DNA from: Sabellastarte sp. h YS-2021
Taxonomy: Eukaryota; Annelida; Polychaeta; Sabellida; Sabellidae
DNA length: 64,000 bases
Direction: 5' to 3'
Assembly (NCBI GenBank): GCA_964017235.1
Contig: OZ024930.1
Location: 154,628,221 to 154,692,220, forward strand
Notes under the pieces: generated by a model
What the model was told of the DNA's origin: nothing
The model's input: only the letters and a program-made list of their open reading frames with translations
Database searches by the model: none
Position numbers and translations under genes: made by a program
Shown here: positions 24,526-37,646 of the stretch, piece after piece
Layout of the letters: each line of letters begins with the position of its first letter
Position numbering within the stretch: the stretch's first letter is position 1

Positions 24526-24745
24526 GAGGACCACAGTGGCATAGTTGCAAAACACTCGCCTCCCACGTATGAGATCGGAGTTCAAAACATGGCCCAACCT
24601 CAAGTGGGAAAGCTGGTAGTTGCTTGCCATTGGTTAGCAGTTTACAGCACAGAACCTTGACTGACTGTATGTACTGATTTCCTCCGCCCTTTTATCCATC
24701 ATAGAATAACCAATATATAGGTATTAGGTGTGACACTTACTGAAT
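24526..24745 (+). mobile_element. SINE, degraded copy
   Basis: Same core as the SINE at 49614-49839 (CTCAAGTGGGAAAGCTGGTA, then GCAGTTTACAG). The tRNA-like head is recognisable but diverged, with A-box-like CAGTGGCATAGTTGC and a B-box-like GGAGTTCAAAAC. The 3' tail is worn and no target duplication was found. Confidence 0.7.
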
Positions 24746-25419
24746 TAATACTTTTAATGGTGTCAATCAGAAATGGGTTAATAAGTAAATAAATTACCAG
24801 TGGTTAAATGGTGGGAAACACAGATTTGTCTAGAAAATTTTATTGTAGCCAATTAGTTCTGGGGAGTCCCATATATTGGAAGCCTTATCTGATATTGCTT
24901 GTGCTTTGATCAATTTCTTGTCCTGCATAAAATATTCAAAATTTGGGTTGGAGTTTTGAAACACAGTAAATGTTCTAACACTTCTTGATATATTTTGTGG
25001 TTTCTGTAAAAATTTCACTTACCACACTGTAGACAACCAGATTAAGGATTCCTTGAAACAGAATTTTTTTTTAGGTGATATTGTTTGTTATCTTAACGTC
25101 CTTTTCTGTGATTGCTCATTTTATTACAAATAGCTCCATTTCAGATGTCCCTGTATAAAAATATCTCCGTGTTTTGTTTTAGAAATAGTCAAAAAGATAT
25201 ACATTTCTAGAGGAGTTGTGAAGCCATAGTGAGATATATTTATGAAGAAAAACCTATTCAGAAAAACCTATATACAGTTTAATTATATTATTGTAAAATG
25301 GTCATTGGCCTTGTTTTACATGTAATAGCCATAAATGATAACTTATAATCTACTGTGACACATATGCATATTTTTGCTGTGGCTGAGAATTGGGGTTATT
25401 TTATTTCAAGGCAGTAACA

Positions 25420-26343
25420 ACCGTAAGGTGTAGGAAGTTGATACTAGGGACATTGGTTAGGGGGGTGTAGGTGTGCAGCATCATGGTGTGACCTTGATTT
25501 GACCATTGACCTTGTTGAAGTGGCCTTGACCTTTTAAATCTTGTTACACCCTTTGGTCTTTCTTTTGATGCAGATTAAGCACTGTTAAATTCATATTAGA
25601 ATTCATTAAGAATTTTACTTTTACAACTTCCCATTGTAACAGATGGAATTTCATCAAGTGAGCCACAGATTTTGCTCCAACACCACACCTATAAAATATT
25701 GTCCGGGCTATATCTCGGAAACCGTAAGGTGTACGAAGTTGTTACTTGGTAGGGACATTGGTTAGGGGGTGTAGGTGTGCAACGTCATGGTGTGACCTTG
25801 ATTTGACCTTCGACATTGCCATAGTGACCTTGACTTATAAAATATTGTCCGGGCTATATCTCGGAAACCGTAAGGTGCAGGAAGTTGATACTTGGTAGGG
25901 ACATTGGTTAGGGGGTGTAGGTGTGCAGCATCATGGTGTGACCTTGATTTGACCTTTGACCTTGTTGTAGTGACCTTGACCTTTAAAATCTTGTTGCACC
26001 TTTTGGTCTTTCTTTTGATGCAGATTAAGCACTGTTAAAGTGATATTAGAATTCATTAAGAATTTTACTTTTACATATTCCCATTGTAACAGATTGAATT
26101 TCATCAAGTGAGCCACAGATTTTGCTCCAACACCACACATAAGCATTCATTGAATGTATTACTACTTCTGTATGCATGGTAATATTCAAAACATCTAAAC
26201 CATAATTCATTGTTTGGACCTTTATATAACTGACAGTGCTCTGAAAGTAACCTGAACTTTGTACTGATGCAGTACTTCTATATCTCGTGGTATTAAAAAT
26301 ATTTCCCTAGGCTGTGGGGTACGGGCATCTCTGGTGCTATTTT
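25420..26343 (+). mobile_element. Family E element, long copy with a tandemly repeated module
   Basis: Contains three successive modules starting at or near CGGAAACCGTAAGGTG (25420, 25690 and 25838), each with GGTGTAGGTGTGCA and a repeated GACCTTGA phrase. The right part matches 63540-63938 closely and ends GGGCATCTCTGGTGCTATTTT, where GCATC-TCT-GGTGC is the 3' hairpin with one changed base. The left hairpin is missing. It is probably non-autonomous and has no coding capacity. The boundary at 26343 agrees with the filled-site boundary at 63938. Confidence 0.75.
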
Positions 26344-27047
26344 AAGTTTTGGTAACTCGGATAAACAGTTTATAATTGGAGAGAAAGATGGAATGATGTA
26401 AGTCAATCCTGGTACTACTTTTACTAATTTTCGAGAGGAAAGCATGCTGCAATGCGCCTGAAAAAAATATAGGTCACAGGTAATTTGTCAGAATGGACAT
26501 ATCTTGGGGGGTTTCTGTTGCAGTGCTTTTCTGCAAATTTCTTGCTATATAGACATCCCAATGTCTTTCTGAACATTTGGAAAGTTTTTGGTTTGTGATC
26601 CCATTACCTTAGGAGCCCATTAATTACATTATTTTGGTGAAAAAGCCATAAATGGCAGAGATAGGCTATAGGTGCAATGGCATTGGCCTTCGTATTCTTA
26701 TAGTATTTTTATAGCGCATAATCTTCATCTAAAGACAGACTCTAGGCTAATCAAGAAAGTGACACTCTTTTGTAAGGTGGTAAATTGGGTGATGAACCTG
26801 CCAACTATGTGACATCTCTGCTCCAATTTTAAGTATGGAAGCTGTTTCATTGCTGACCAGTACTCTTTGGTTTACATTTTAAAATATTGACCATCTACTA
26901 AGCACTCCTTTTCTGCTATCCCTGCAACTGCCTGCCATGTATTGACACATGTGTGACATATATGCATTATGCCTGGTGGTGGTTGTTTTTTAGTAATAGA
27001 CTTTTTTATCAGACCATTATAACCCATGATTATACTTTGTTTCATAG

Positions 27048-27167
27048 GTGGTGGCATTTCTGCTACGTCACAAATGTGAATTGGACCTAACCGATGCCCG
27101 CGGCAACACTGCTTTACACCATGCTGCCATCTGTGGGACAGATAATATACTAACCACACTGCTGGAT
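27048..27167 (+). CDS. Ankyrin-repeat protein, internal exon
   Basis: A 120-nt, 40-codon exon bounded by acceptor TTTCATAG and a consensus donor, GAT|gtaagt. Its first residues, VVAFLLRHKCELDLTDARG, complete the ankyrin repeat begun at the end of the 122-319 exon, and NTALHHAAICG starts the next. Both junctions are phase 0. The intron between the two exons is 26,728 bp and holds elements A and F, two DIRS remnants, the TIR transposon, SINEs and a family E element. The gene must continue downstream, since the repeat LTTLLD is followed directly by the donor. I could not find the next exon. The orthologue is unknown. Confidence 0.9.
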
Positions 27168-27472
27168 GTAAGTGACTTCTACTATTATTCCACCAAAAAT
27201 GTTTTGTCTTATGCTGACTTGTTTGTCCAGTTAAAATAACTTTTGAAAATTTATGGCATGTAAGGAATTTCACTCTCTGCTGAATGAGAGCTATTTTTCT
27301 CTTTTGTCATAAAATCTGAAGTAAAAGAAGTCACCCGTTTTCTCTGCTGATCCTGTAAATGAAATGGTCTGAGTTTGCATATGCTTATATGCCACTAAAG
27401 ATGCAGTGAAGTATGTGACTGTGTACATTCTAATGCAGTACTATTCTTTTGCTAATTAAGAATCTTAATTAG
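27168..27472. other. Intron sequence downstream of the ankyrin exon
   Basis: Nothing recognised beyond the donor site. Confidence 0.5.
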
Positions 27473-27649
27473 GTGGGTTGCGTGTAACCAACCCGCATTT
27501 TAGATTGATGTGTCCGACGTCCGCCTGTCTGTCCGTCCGTCACCATTTTGGTTTCCGGACTCTAACTCGAAAACGCTTTGTCCAATCGAATTCAAACTTG
27601 CATTGGAGGTAGATCACCATCATAGCTAAGTTGCTTTCAAAATTAGTGT
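27473..27649 (+). mobile_element. Element G: left end of a hairpin-ended element, cut by the DIRS insertion
   Basis: Begins with a hairpin (GGGTTG 27475-27480, CAACCC 27489-27494). A (CCGTC)-rich stretch follows, then CTCTAACTCGAAAACGCTTT and GAATTCAAACTTGCATTGG, the same pair of phrases seen in the left modules of other elements here. It is interrupted at 27650 by the tip of DIRS copy 2. I did not find its right part beyond the DIRS remnant. Confidence 0.5.
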
Positions 27650-30490
27650 TTTTATTGCGTTAATACATCCTATCCAATGGACAATTGCTTTACCGGTTGG
27701 CGCGACCGGTCCCGCCAAATGTCAGAAAAAGACGTCCTGTATATAATACCGGCAGGACCGACCAGGAGAGTGCATTCACCGGATTCTTCATATTTTCATC
27801 AGTGTTTCCTGGTGTGCTCATTCAACTTTAGTGATATGGCCTTACCAGGACTGTGGGCTTATTTTGGCGATTTTTGTCCAATGCTGTGCTAGATGCAGGG
27901 AGAAGGGTCAAGGTAAAGATCTGTGTGTATTAAAACAAGATAACTAAGTTTTGTCAAGCCCTTACACCGGATCAGGTTGCACAGATTTCTACACCAGCCT
28001 GTAAAGTTAACCCAGAAAAGTAAACTTAAGGAAAAAAGATGCTCTTGTTGACTCTTCTGCCGTAACGGTTGTTGCTTCTGTCACTGAGAATGGCCTGATT
28101 GAAGGCACTTATTACGAGCCTACTTTCTCACTGGTGAAGGCACCAGTTGTGCATCCACTTCCTACAGGTGCTCTTAGGAAGAACCCAGTTTTGCAAAATT
28201 CTCTATATTCTGGCCAAGCCGGCCTGGCTGCTGGCCCAGATGGTATTGAAACACTTCAAGGTACTCAGTTTATGGACATGTTGTCTCCTATCGAAAACCT
28301 TAACTTTGACACTGGGCCAGAACCAGTTTTCTCTCAACTGTTCAAGCACTGTTCAAGCTTCTGATCTTCTATCCTTTTCTCAATCTGCCTGGGATGTTTT
28401 GCTACTTGACAAACAGGAAGACAGTGAAGTTTGCGAACAAGAAGATCAACCAGATCCAGACTCTTTGGACTCTGATAACATAATAGTGAGGATCAAAATT
28501 ACAGGGAGACTGTCCAGGGTATGATAGCTATCATGGGGTGGAGTCACATCTCGGACCTGGAATATTCATCTACTTCAGGGGCTGACAACCCTTGGGTGGG
28601 TCACAAGACACAAATTGGCAAGGTATCCATACTTTTGCCACCAGAAGACTGGTTATATTAAAAAACTTGAAAATTTGAACTTTGTACTTAATAAAGGATA
28701 CCCATCCAAGTCCAGTGAGCAAGGAGGTCTTCACATGGATGAATATTTGCATCTACCAAAGTTCCAGTGGTACAGTATCCACCTGGCTGAGCCAAAAGAT
28801 CCAACTAGACCGTGGAAATATGCCAACAATTGACCAAAGGATGCTGCTAAGCTTAACAGTGCTTTTTGACGGGTTGCATAACCCTGTGTTACTTCAACGT
28901 CTCAAGCCCCTTCGCATCCACTATTTCAGGATACCTGTGGGAGAAAACTGCCAGAGAAACCAGCTACATAATTATGTACCCATTTTATTGCGTTAATACA
29001 TCTTACCTTGTGGACAAATGCATTTGTCCGGCACCCAGTCGGTCCCGCCAAACGTCCTGAGCTGGGCTCGGACTGGGACATGCATGCAGTGGAGCAGCGA
29101 GAGACATGGGCCATGCCAAAGGAAGTGTCTGCTGCTCTTATGGACTTGAAGAACTACATGGCTTTTCACCAAAATGTTTCTGTGAATATGGGCTCTACAG
29201 CATTTAGCTGACAGGCTCTTTGTGCATCTCACCAATCTTATCTTGATCTGCATGGACTCTTATCTGGGCCATGTTGAACCTGGGATAAAACAGGACACTT
29301 GGCACCAATTACGTAATGCCCCTTTATTTGGATATGGACTTTTTCATGACACAGTAATTTGCACAGCAGAGTAGGATATTCCCAAACATGAATCTGCCAG
29401 TGTTGCTCCAGGACCCGGTCCGGGTGCCTCCTAGCACACCGGCTGGTGCTCTGCTCATAGATACAGCCCTTATGAAATAAAGGAAAACAAACCCGCCCGC
29501 ACAGGAGATCAACAACAGCAACCTTGGATGCAGTTCGGTAGGAACCGGGGCAGTCGCCGCAGTAGAGGCCGAGGGTCTAACCCTTGTTTCTCTAAGTCCA
29601 GAGGCCAAAAAGGTTATAAATGACAATTATTGTGCTCAGTGATTTTACAGAGGGACAGTCAAAATATAAATTTACCGTGTCACATCCCTGGATTTCAGCG
29701 ACGCTTAGTTCCACAACCCCATCAATCACAGGTCCAGGAAGTATCTAAGGTTCTTTCTCAACAGGCAAACATACCAGTTTACAGCCCTTCCCTTTGGTGT
29801 GGCCACAGCTCCATTAGAGTTTACCAAGATATTCAAGGAGGAAAAACTTGTGGCACAAGCCAGGGGTATAAGAATAGGCCAGTACCTAGATGACTGGTTG
29901 CTCAGAGCCCCATGCCAGGAAACTTGCCGACAACATACCCAGATCCTCTTGGCCTTGTGGTGCAAGTTGGATTGGGTGATAAACATCAAGAAATCAGAAC
30001 TGACTCCTCAGCAATATTTAAATTTCAGCAGTTACTGGTTTGACCCCTTGACCAGTCGAGTGACGCCTACTCAGGAGAGATTGGTGGCCATCCAGTAGAA
30101 ACTCCAGTTTCTCAAAGGGAGAGACACCTGCTCAGTCAAGTAGTTCATGTCCCTGATAGGGATGCCCAAAGCAACAGAAAAACAGGTCTGGTCAGGTTGT
30201 CTTCATGTGAGGCCCATCCAGTGGCATCTGAAATGACACTGGTGTGTCCTGGAGGTGTTGGAAATGATAATCCCTGTACCGTGCCAGTATCCCTTTTCAC
30301 CCAGGTTAGTTATTAGAGTTCTTGAATATTCTCCTTGGTGAACTGCCCTTCATCCACTGGGTAGTTATTTTGCATTTGTCCACTAGGTAAAATGTATTAA
30401 TGCAATAAAATGGGAAAATTTTATAAAATTAAATTTTTGTAAGTTACTACCTTACCTAGTGGACAAGGGAATTCCACCTGTACAGGGGTT
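27650..30490 (+). mobile_element. DIRS-like retrotransposon remnant (copy 2)
   Basis: Left ITR from 27650, gag-like parts about 28000-28970 and 29085-29620, reverse transcriptase parts about 29640-30290, and an internal complementary region at 30371-30465 like that of the whole-looking copy. A ~95-bp piece of DIRS ITR (28981-29075) sits inside the gag-like part. RNase H, the recombinase and the right ITR are not seen. It is broken in many places and clearly older than the copy at 49882. Confidence 0.85.
28981..29075 (+). repeat. DIRS ITR fragment embedded in the gag-like part of copy 2
   Basis: It starts TTTATTGCGTTAATACATCT and runs through the GGACAAATGCATTTGTCCGG and GAGCTGGGCTC blocks of the left ITR, then returns to gag-like sequence. 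Confidence 0.8.
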
Positions 30491-31480
30491 ATTACAATGT
30501 CAGGCAAGCCACCAACCGACCTCTGATGACCTGAAGACGCTTGATGACGAGTGATCTCAGAGGTTTGCACGTTTAAGAGGCAAGATAATGGTAAAGACAT
30601 TTGCAGTACCAGTGGAACTGGTTTAGAAGACAGGCAGTGAAGTACTGACCAGAAGAGGCTTTCTGGAAGAAGGAAGTGAAGCCTGATTCGTAACAATGGA
30701 ACAGCGCCTTTAATTTTGTTAGAAGACAAAATAGATATTGGCCAGATAATGGCTTCTTGGAATGCCAATTAGAACCGAAACACTTAAAACTTCATTTTTG
30801 GTTTATTCTGACTTAACATATGCATGTCTTGCATGCTGAAACACAACATCAGTCAAAGGACTGCAATAAAACAACACTAGAAAGGTTATTAAACACAATT
30901 ATAGCTGTTCTTGAAAAATGTCAGAATTTAGTGCATCAATTAAGAAGTTTTATATGAAAGAGCTAGTGTCAGATGATTAAGCAATAATGTTTTCCAGGAA
31001 GAGTTTAATTAAACAGAAGTATAATAGAGCTAAACCAAAAGTGTATAAATGCAAAATATCCTTTGACAAAAATTAAATAAAAATGAAATACTATAAAAAG
31101 TAAAGTCTGTTGATTGGTAAAGTCTGTCCACTGTCACTACCTATCCCCAGAAGTTAATTATACTCACTATTTTACACATTTTACTGAATACGGTTTTAGC
31201 AAACATCGTTAATTAGTTCCACTTTTATCATGGAGTAATATTAAACAAGGTCTCATTCTTAAGTTTGTCATTTTAAAGTAAACTTAGTTTGTGATTTTGA
31301 TCGCACACTTGAACACTTTGGACAAATTTCTACTGTCCCAATCAAATATTCCCACTTAACAGGTCAAAGTGGAGTCAATGAAAAAAGAGCAATCTCATCA
31401 AAGTTGCGAAAAAGTTTATTATATATATTGATGGGTGTAGGCCCAGTGTTTCAGTATTGAATGCATTTTACTGAAAGTAT
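30491..31480. other. Non-coding, nothing recognised
   Basis: No supported feature between the DIRS remnant and the tandem array. Confidence 0.45.
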
Positions 31481-32170
31481 GGTGCCTCTAAAAATGTTGA
31501 ATTTTCCTGAATTTCTGCTGCCTTCTTGGGGGAAATGGCAAATGTTGTTGAGCTCAAAAACTGGTAGAGATAGAGCTATTTCGAGCACATTTTGGACCCT
31601 TTAGGTATAAGAAACCATAAGCATTGTGCCTCTGAAAAATGTCGAATTTCCCGAATTTCAGCTGCCAACTTGAATTTTAGCGGAAATCGAAAATGTCGTT
31701 TATTTCGGAAACTGTTGTCGATAGAGTGATTTCTAGTAAATTTTAGACCCCTTGGATGTAAGAGACCTTAGGTATGGTACCTCTGAAAAATGTCAAATTA
31801 ATCCCAATTTCGGCTGCCATCTTGAATTTTAGCAGAAATCAAAAATGTCACTTATCTCGAAAACCATTAGAGATAAAGTGATTTCGAGCAAATTTTAGAC
31901 CGTTTTTGTATAAGGGACTTTAGGTATGGTACCTCTGAAAAATGTAAACTTTTGGCTGCCATCTTGAATTTTGGCAGGCATTGAAAATATTGTTTCCGTG
32001 AAAACTGTTAGAGATAGAGCGATTTTGAGCAAATTTTGGACCCTTTGACTATAAGGGACCTTAGGTATAGAGCCTCTGAAAGGTGTCAAATTTCCCGAAT
32101 TTTGGTTGCCATCTTGAATTTTAGAAGAATTTGAAAAAAATGTTGTTTACCTCGAAAAGTGTTAGAGATA
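31480..32170 (+). repeat. Tandem array, ~147-bp unit, about five copies
   Basis: The phrase CCTCTGAAAAATGT or a variant begins units near 31483, 31627, 31779, 31930 and 32071. Each unit includes a CTCGAAAACCATTAGAGATA-like stretch and a GATTTCGAGCAAATTTTAGA-like stretch. These match the type-1 repeat of elements A and B at many positions, so I infer common ancestry. Units are well diverged, suggesting age. Confidence 0.75.
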
Positions 32171-32609
32171 GTCTTTAAAGATTAGGTACAAGATCAGTTA
32201 CTGTTGACAAAGCATCATAGGGTGAACATCACACATGATAAGGTGTTTTCTTTTATGCTATCCTGCTTCTTTTCATATGTTGCAACTACTCTTAACAGGG
32301 CAACCTATTTCTAGGTCATCATTGTTTTCTCTTCCTATTAGTTACTAATCATTGACGATTTACAATGATTAATATATTGTAATTGTTTCCAGCCTTAATG
32401 GCCGATGTATTGGTATCTATCTTTATTTCAATGCATAATTGACATGAACAGGAATTCCCATTACCAGCACAGTGCAGGTCTAGAGTTAATAATCTCCTCA
32501 CATTTTGGTATTTAAATGCCTTTCATTATTACTTTGACAGAACAGTTCTGGATTAATCAGATTTATTTCTGAGAGTAAGGTATTTTGTCTTCATTTCTGA
32601 TAGAGAGTT
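32171..32609. other. Non-coding, nothing recognised
   Basis: No supported feature. Confidence 0.5.
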
Positions 32610-35600
32610 AAGCGTCCCTTATGGGACGCTTGTTTGTGTATGGGAGACCTTCAGGCTCCGGCGGCTCCACATTTTGTTTTCCTTATAACTCTGTAACCGT
32701 GAGGCGGATTCTTTTCAAATTTGGCAGGTTTATGCAGTAGCCTTGGGGAATGTTTTTGAATATGCTGCAGTGACATTTCAACCAATCAGAGAGGTCACAT
32801 GACCAAAAATGTCTTTTTTCGATGGGGAAGCTTGTCCGAATGATAACTTGAAGGGGATTTTATCAATTCCCCTGAAACTTGGCAAATACATTCATTCTGT
32901 TAAAATCTGGAAATCATTAGATTTTGGCATTGATTGGTTAGGAAATGGCCGAGTAATTAATGATTAATTAATCTTTATGAATTTTCCAAATAAGGAAAAC
33001 ACAAAAATGCTTATAACTCGAAAACCGTGCTAGATAGAGCGATTTCAACAAAAGTTTTGACCCACAGGGTATCTCTGCAGAGTAGCTATCCCAATTTTGA
33101 AAAAAATTTTGTCTCGCCAAAAATGGCGGCCATTTTGAGTTTTCGAATTTTTCGCAAAAATTGCAAAACATAAAAATGCTTATATCTCGAAAACTGTGCT
33201 AGATAGAGCGTTTTTGACGAAATTTTTGACCCGCAGGGTATCTCTGCAGAGTAGCCATGCCAATTTTCAAAAAAAAATTGACTCTCCAACAATGGCGGCC
33301 ATTTTGAATTTTGCGCAAAAATTGCAAAACACAAAAATGCTAATATCTCGAAAACTGTGCTAGATGGCGAATTATCTCTTAAAAGTATTGCAGATAGCCA
33401 ATTTTTCTCAAATAATTCATTCACCTACTTTTGGAAGAGCTTTCACATGGTGAAGTTTCAGACCCATAGCTAATTACTCACCTACTCAAAATGAGTAAAT
33501 GCGAATTATCTCTAAAAGTATTGCAGATACCCAATTTTTCTCAAATAACTCATTCATCTACTTTTGGGAGAGCTTTCACTTGGTGAAGTTTCAGACCTGT
33601 AGCTAATTATTCACCTACTCAAAATGAGTAAATGCTAATTATCTGTAAAAGTATTGCGGATACCCAATTTTTATCAAATAACTGATTCATCTACTTTTGG
33701 GAGAGCTTTCACATGGTGAAGTTTCAGACCCGTTGGTAATTACTCACCTAGTAGTACTCAAAATGAGTAAATGCGAATTATCTCTGAAAGTATTGCAGAT
33801 AGCCAATTTTTCTCAAATAACTCATTCATCTACTTTTGGGAGAGCTTTCACTTGGTGAAGTTTCAGACCCGTAGCTAATTATTCACGTACTCAAAATGAG
33901 TAAATGCTAATTACTTCTAAAAGTATTGCAGATACCCAATTTTTATCAAATAACTTATTCATCTACTTTTGGGAGAGCTTTCACATGGTGAAGTTTCAGA
34001 CCCATAGCTAATTACTCACCTACTCAAAATGAGTAAATGCAAATTATCTCTAAAAGTATTGCAGATACCCAAATTTTCTCAAATAACTCATTCATCTACT
34101 TTTGGGAGAGCTTTCACTTGGTGAAGTTTCAGACCTATAGCTAATTATTCACCTACTCAAAATGAGTAAATGCTAATTATCCGTAAAAGTATTGCGGATA
34201 CCCAATTTTTATCAAGTAACTGATTCATCTACTTTTGGGAGAGCTTTCACATGGTGAAGTTTCAGACCCGTTGGTAATTACTCACCTAGTACTCAAAATG
34301 AGTAAATGAGAATTATCTCTGAAAGTATTGCAGATAGCCAATTTTTCTCAAATAACTCATTCATCTACTTTTGGGAGAGCTTTCACTTGGTGAAGTTTCA
34401 GACCCGTAGCTAATTATTCACGTACTCAAAATGAGTAAATGCTAATTACTTCTAAAAGTATTGCAGATACCCAATTTTTATCAAATAACTTATTCATCTA
34501 CTTTTGGGAGAGTTTTCACATGGTGAAGTTCCAGACCCGTAGGTAATTATTCACCTACTCAAAATGAGTAAATGCTAATTATCTCTAGAAGTATTGCAGA
34601 TAGCCAATTTCTCTCAAATAACTCATTCATTTACTTTTGGGAGAGCTTTCACATGGTGAAGTTTCAGACCCATAGCTAATTACTCACTTACTCAAAATGA
34701 GTAAATGTGAATTACCTCTAAAAGTATAGCAGATAGCCAATTTTTCTCAAATAACTCATTCACCTACTTTTGGGAGAGCTTTCACTCGGTGAAGTTTCAG
34801 ACCTGTAGCTAATTATTCACCTATTCAAAATGAATAAATGCTAATTATCTCTAAAACTATTGCGGATACCCAATTTTAATCAAATAACTCATTCATCTAC
34901 TTTTTGAAGAGCTTTCACATGGTGAAGTTTCAGACCCGTAGATAATTACTCACCTACTCAAAATGAGTAAATGCTAATTATCTCTAAAAGTATTGCAGAT
35001 AGCCAATTTTTCTCAAATAACTCAATCACCTACATTTGGGAGAGCTTTCACTCGGTGAAGTTTCAGACCTGTAGCTAATTACTCACTTACTCAAAATGAG
35101 TAAATGCTAGTTATCTGTAAAAGTATTGCGGATACCCAATTTTTCTCAAATTACTCATTCATCTACTTGTGGGAGAGCTTTCACATGGTGAAGTTTCAGA
35201 CCTGTAGCTAATTATTCACCCACTCAAAATGAGTAAATGCTAATTATCTCTAAAAGTATTGCAGATACCCATTTTTTATCAAATAACTCATTCATCTACT
35301 TTTGGGAGTACATGCGAATTATCTCTTAAAAGTATTGCAGATAGCCAATTTTTCTCAAATAACTCCTTCACCTGCGTTTGAAAGAGCTTTCACACACGAA
35401 TATGAAAAATTGTGAATATCTCGGAAAAGCTATTTCTTCTTCTTTAATGCTCAGCGGGAGATACACACCGCGGCAGTGGTCTTGTTTTTTTTTTGTCTCA
35501 CCAAAAATGGCGGCCATTTTGAATTTTCGAAGCTTTTGCAAACACAAAAATGCTTGTATCTCGAAAACTGTGCTAGATGGAGCGAATTCAACAAAATTTT

Positions 35601-35899
35601 TGACCTGCTGGATATCTCTGCAGAGTACCCATGCCAATTTTCAAAATATTTTTGTCTCGCCAAATATAGCGGCCATTTTGAATTTTTTTTGCAAAAATTG
35701 CAAAACACAAAAATGCTTATATCTTGAAAACCGTGCTAGATAGAGCAGACTGCGCAGACTTTGGTTGCCACAACAGTATAAGGCTAGAAACTGAATGTTT
35801 TCTTAATACTTTAGCACTCACCTTTATATCCTTTTCGGGATGCTTTGTTTTTGCTATGCAAAAACATTATCTTTTTTTTTTTTGCGAGCGATCCTCTAG
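32610..35899 (+). mobile_element. Element B: second copy of the element A family
   Basis: The left hairpin is perfect: AAGCGTCCC (32610-32618), loop TTAT, GGGACGCTT (32623-32631). The leader, type-1 repeats (32995-33365), type-2 array (33366-35385), returning type-1 repeat (35480-35745), right hairpin GTTTTTGCTATGCAAAAAC (35847-35865) and CCTCTAG end (35899) lie in the same order as in element A. It is about 1.05 kb longer than A, mostly because its type-2 array has about 15 units against 8. No TIRs, no target duplication, no coding capacity. Helitron/Helentron-like by structure (inference). Confidence 0.8.
33366..35385 (+). repeat. Type-2 tandem repeat, ~133-bp unit, about 15 copies, element B
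   Basis: Same unit as in elements A and C. A four-unit block of about 534 bp is duplicated: the rare variant GACCCGTTGGTAATTACTCA occurs at about 33727 and 34264 with near-identical neighbours on both sides. Confidence 0.88.
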
Positions 35900-37646
35900 T
35901 TTTTGTTGTTTATGAAATAAGCTTTGCCTGCAGTGAATGACTTTTGATAATTGCCAAATAGGAAAGTGGTTACTATTGAAAGATTTTTGTTTCCCTGAAA
36001 GCTAGACTAAGTGTTCCAGTTCATACTTATGCTCACTGGGTTTAATCAATTGTCTATTAGTGGCTTTATCATAGCATCATTGTATCAATTCTGTCACCTG
36101 TCACCAATATGGCCAAATATTTTGAGCCATTGGGGATAAGCAGTTAGTAGAATGAAACTGAGCCAGGTACTCTGAAAAAAAATGTGATATTGTCTCTGAA
36201 ATTTCATTAAAGACCAACTGGAATCAAAAAGACATTCGATGTAAGCAAATATATCTAACATGAAAATAATTAATGTGAAATAAGTGATACAATAAGCAAA
36301 TACTTTCTAATAGGTCGAAAGGTGTTTCTGCCTACATGCATCAGCTGCAAAGTCATCAGAGACATGAGTAGTGCACTAGAAGTCAACTAGTCTGGTGACA
36401 AAAACAAATTCCGACTCAGCTACACCCAAGTACAAACATAACTCATTTGTGCTTTACTTCAATGATGAGACAGGTACTCGTCACACGACGCCACAATTCT
36501 TGAAAGTCCAGTGAAAAAAAAATAAATAAAAAAGTGATCTGTAAAAGTGCAAGCCTCGCTAGAGCTCACACTTAAAAATATGTTAAAATTAAGGCAGTCA
36601 AATGTTATCTTATATTGGGTTTTAATGAAGTTAATTCACCTTGGAATGACATAATAGCAATTCATGGGTGGTAACCCCAAGACACATAAAGAAATCCACA
36701 AAGATGATTTAAGATGTTGTTGTTGAAAACATACCGGCTTCAGCTTTCTGGCTGATGGCTGATACTGTATCAAAACAATAAAAGAGCAATAATTTTAGTT
36801 AAAGGTCTCACGTTTTTACCGGATTTTGAGCAAAAATGGAGTTTGGTAACTTAATATCTTGCGAAGACTTTTTGTTGAATTATGGCTGACATAGCATCAC
36901 AGTTCATCTTTTCAATATTAGTGACAAGCGTTTGTTTCTAAGTCCCCTAAACAGACTTTTGATTTCTGTCAATTGTTGAACTGCCACATGTTTAGTTGTC
37001 TTCTGCTAAACTTATAATATTAATGAATATGTACCGGTAGCTCTGAAATGATTCATTTTATAGTGTGAAAAGATATGTTAAATGTTGAGTGACGTGCAAA
37101 ATGAAAATGTGAGTTTGATATCAATATTGAAATTACATTTCAATCCCTGTTACATTGTATTTGCATATTTAAGTAAAACTTCTTTCTCCATTTTATTTTA
37201 AACACAATGATAAAATGACCATACTTTGTTTGGTAATTTAGGGGTTGTTCTGTCTGTGAAATAATGGATGAAGACATTTAGGTCTGTTTACTTAAAAAAC
37301 ACCGAGTCCACCCTTGCCTTAACATTGAGCATAATCATGATAATTATACAGGGTCCTCTGTCAGATTGTGTTATTTTCTCACATGGAGACTTCATGTTTA
37401 TTTGCAATTGCATGAGATCCTTCAGTGAGCTAGTCATTGTGTTTTATTACTATATTCCTTTGCAAGGAAGAAGATAAATAAGGGTATTGTTATGTTGATT
37501 AAAACACTGTTCCAGTGCACAGTGCAAGAAATGTGAAATTCTCCACAGTATGGGAAATCTGCCTATGTGGAAAACAACCTTCTATTTCTTTGATGTATAT
37601 TTTCTTGTTTTGTACGTTTGTGATTTTTGTGATGACATCAGTCACC
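35900..37646. other. Non-coding, nothing recognised
   Basis: No supported feature. Confidence 0.45.

Noticed and set aside
26872-27273. Minus-strand open frame of 133 codons across the ankyrin exon
   Set aside because: It lies opposite the real exon and its splice sites, with no recognisable motif.
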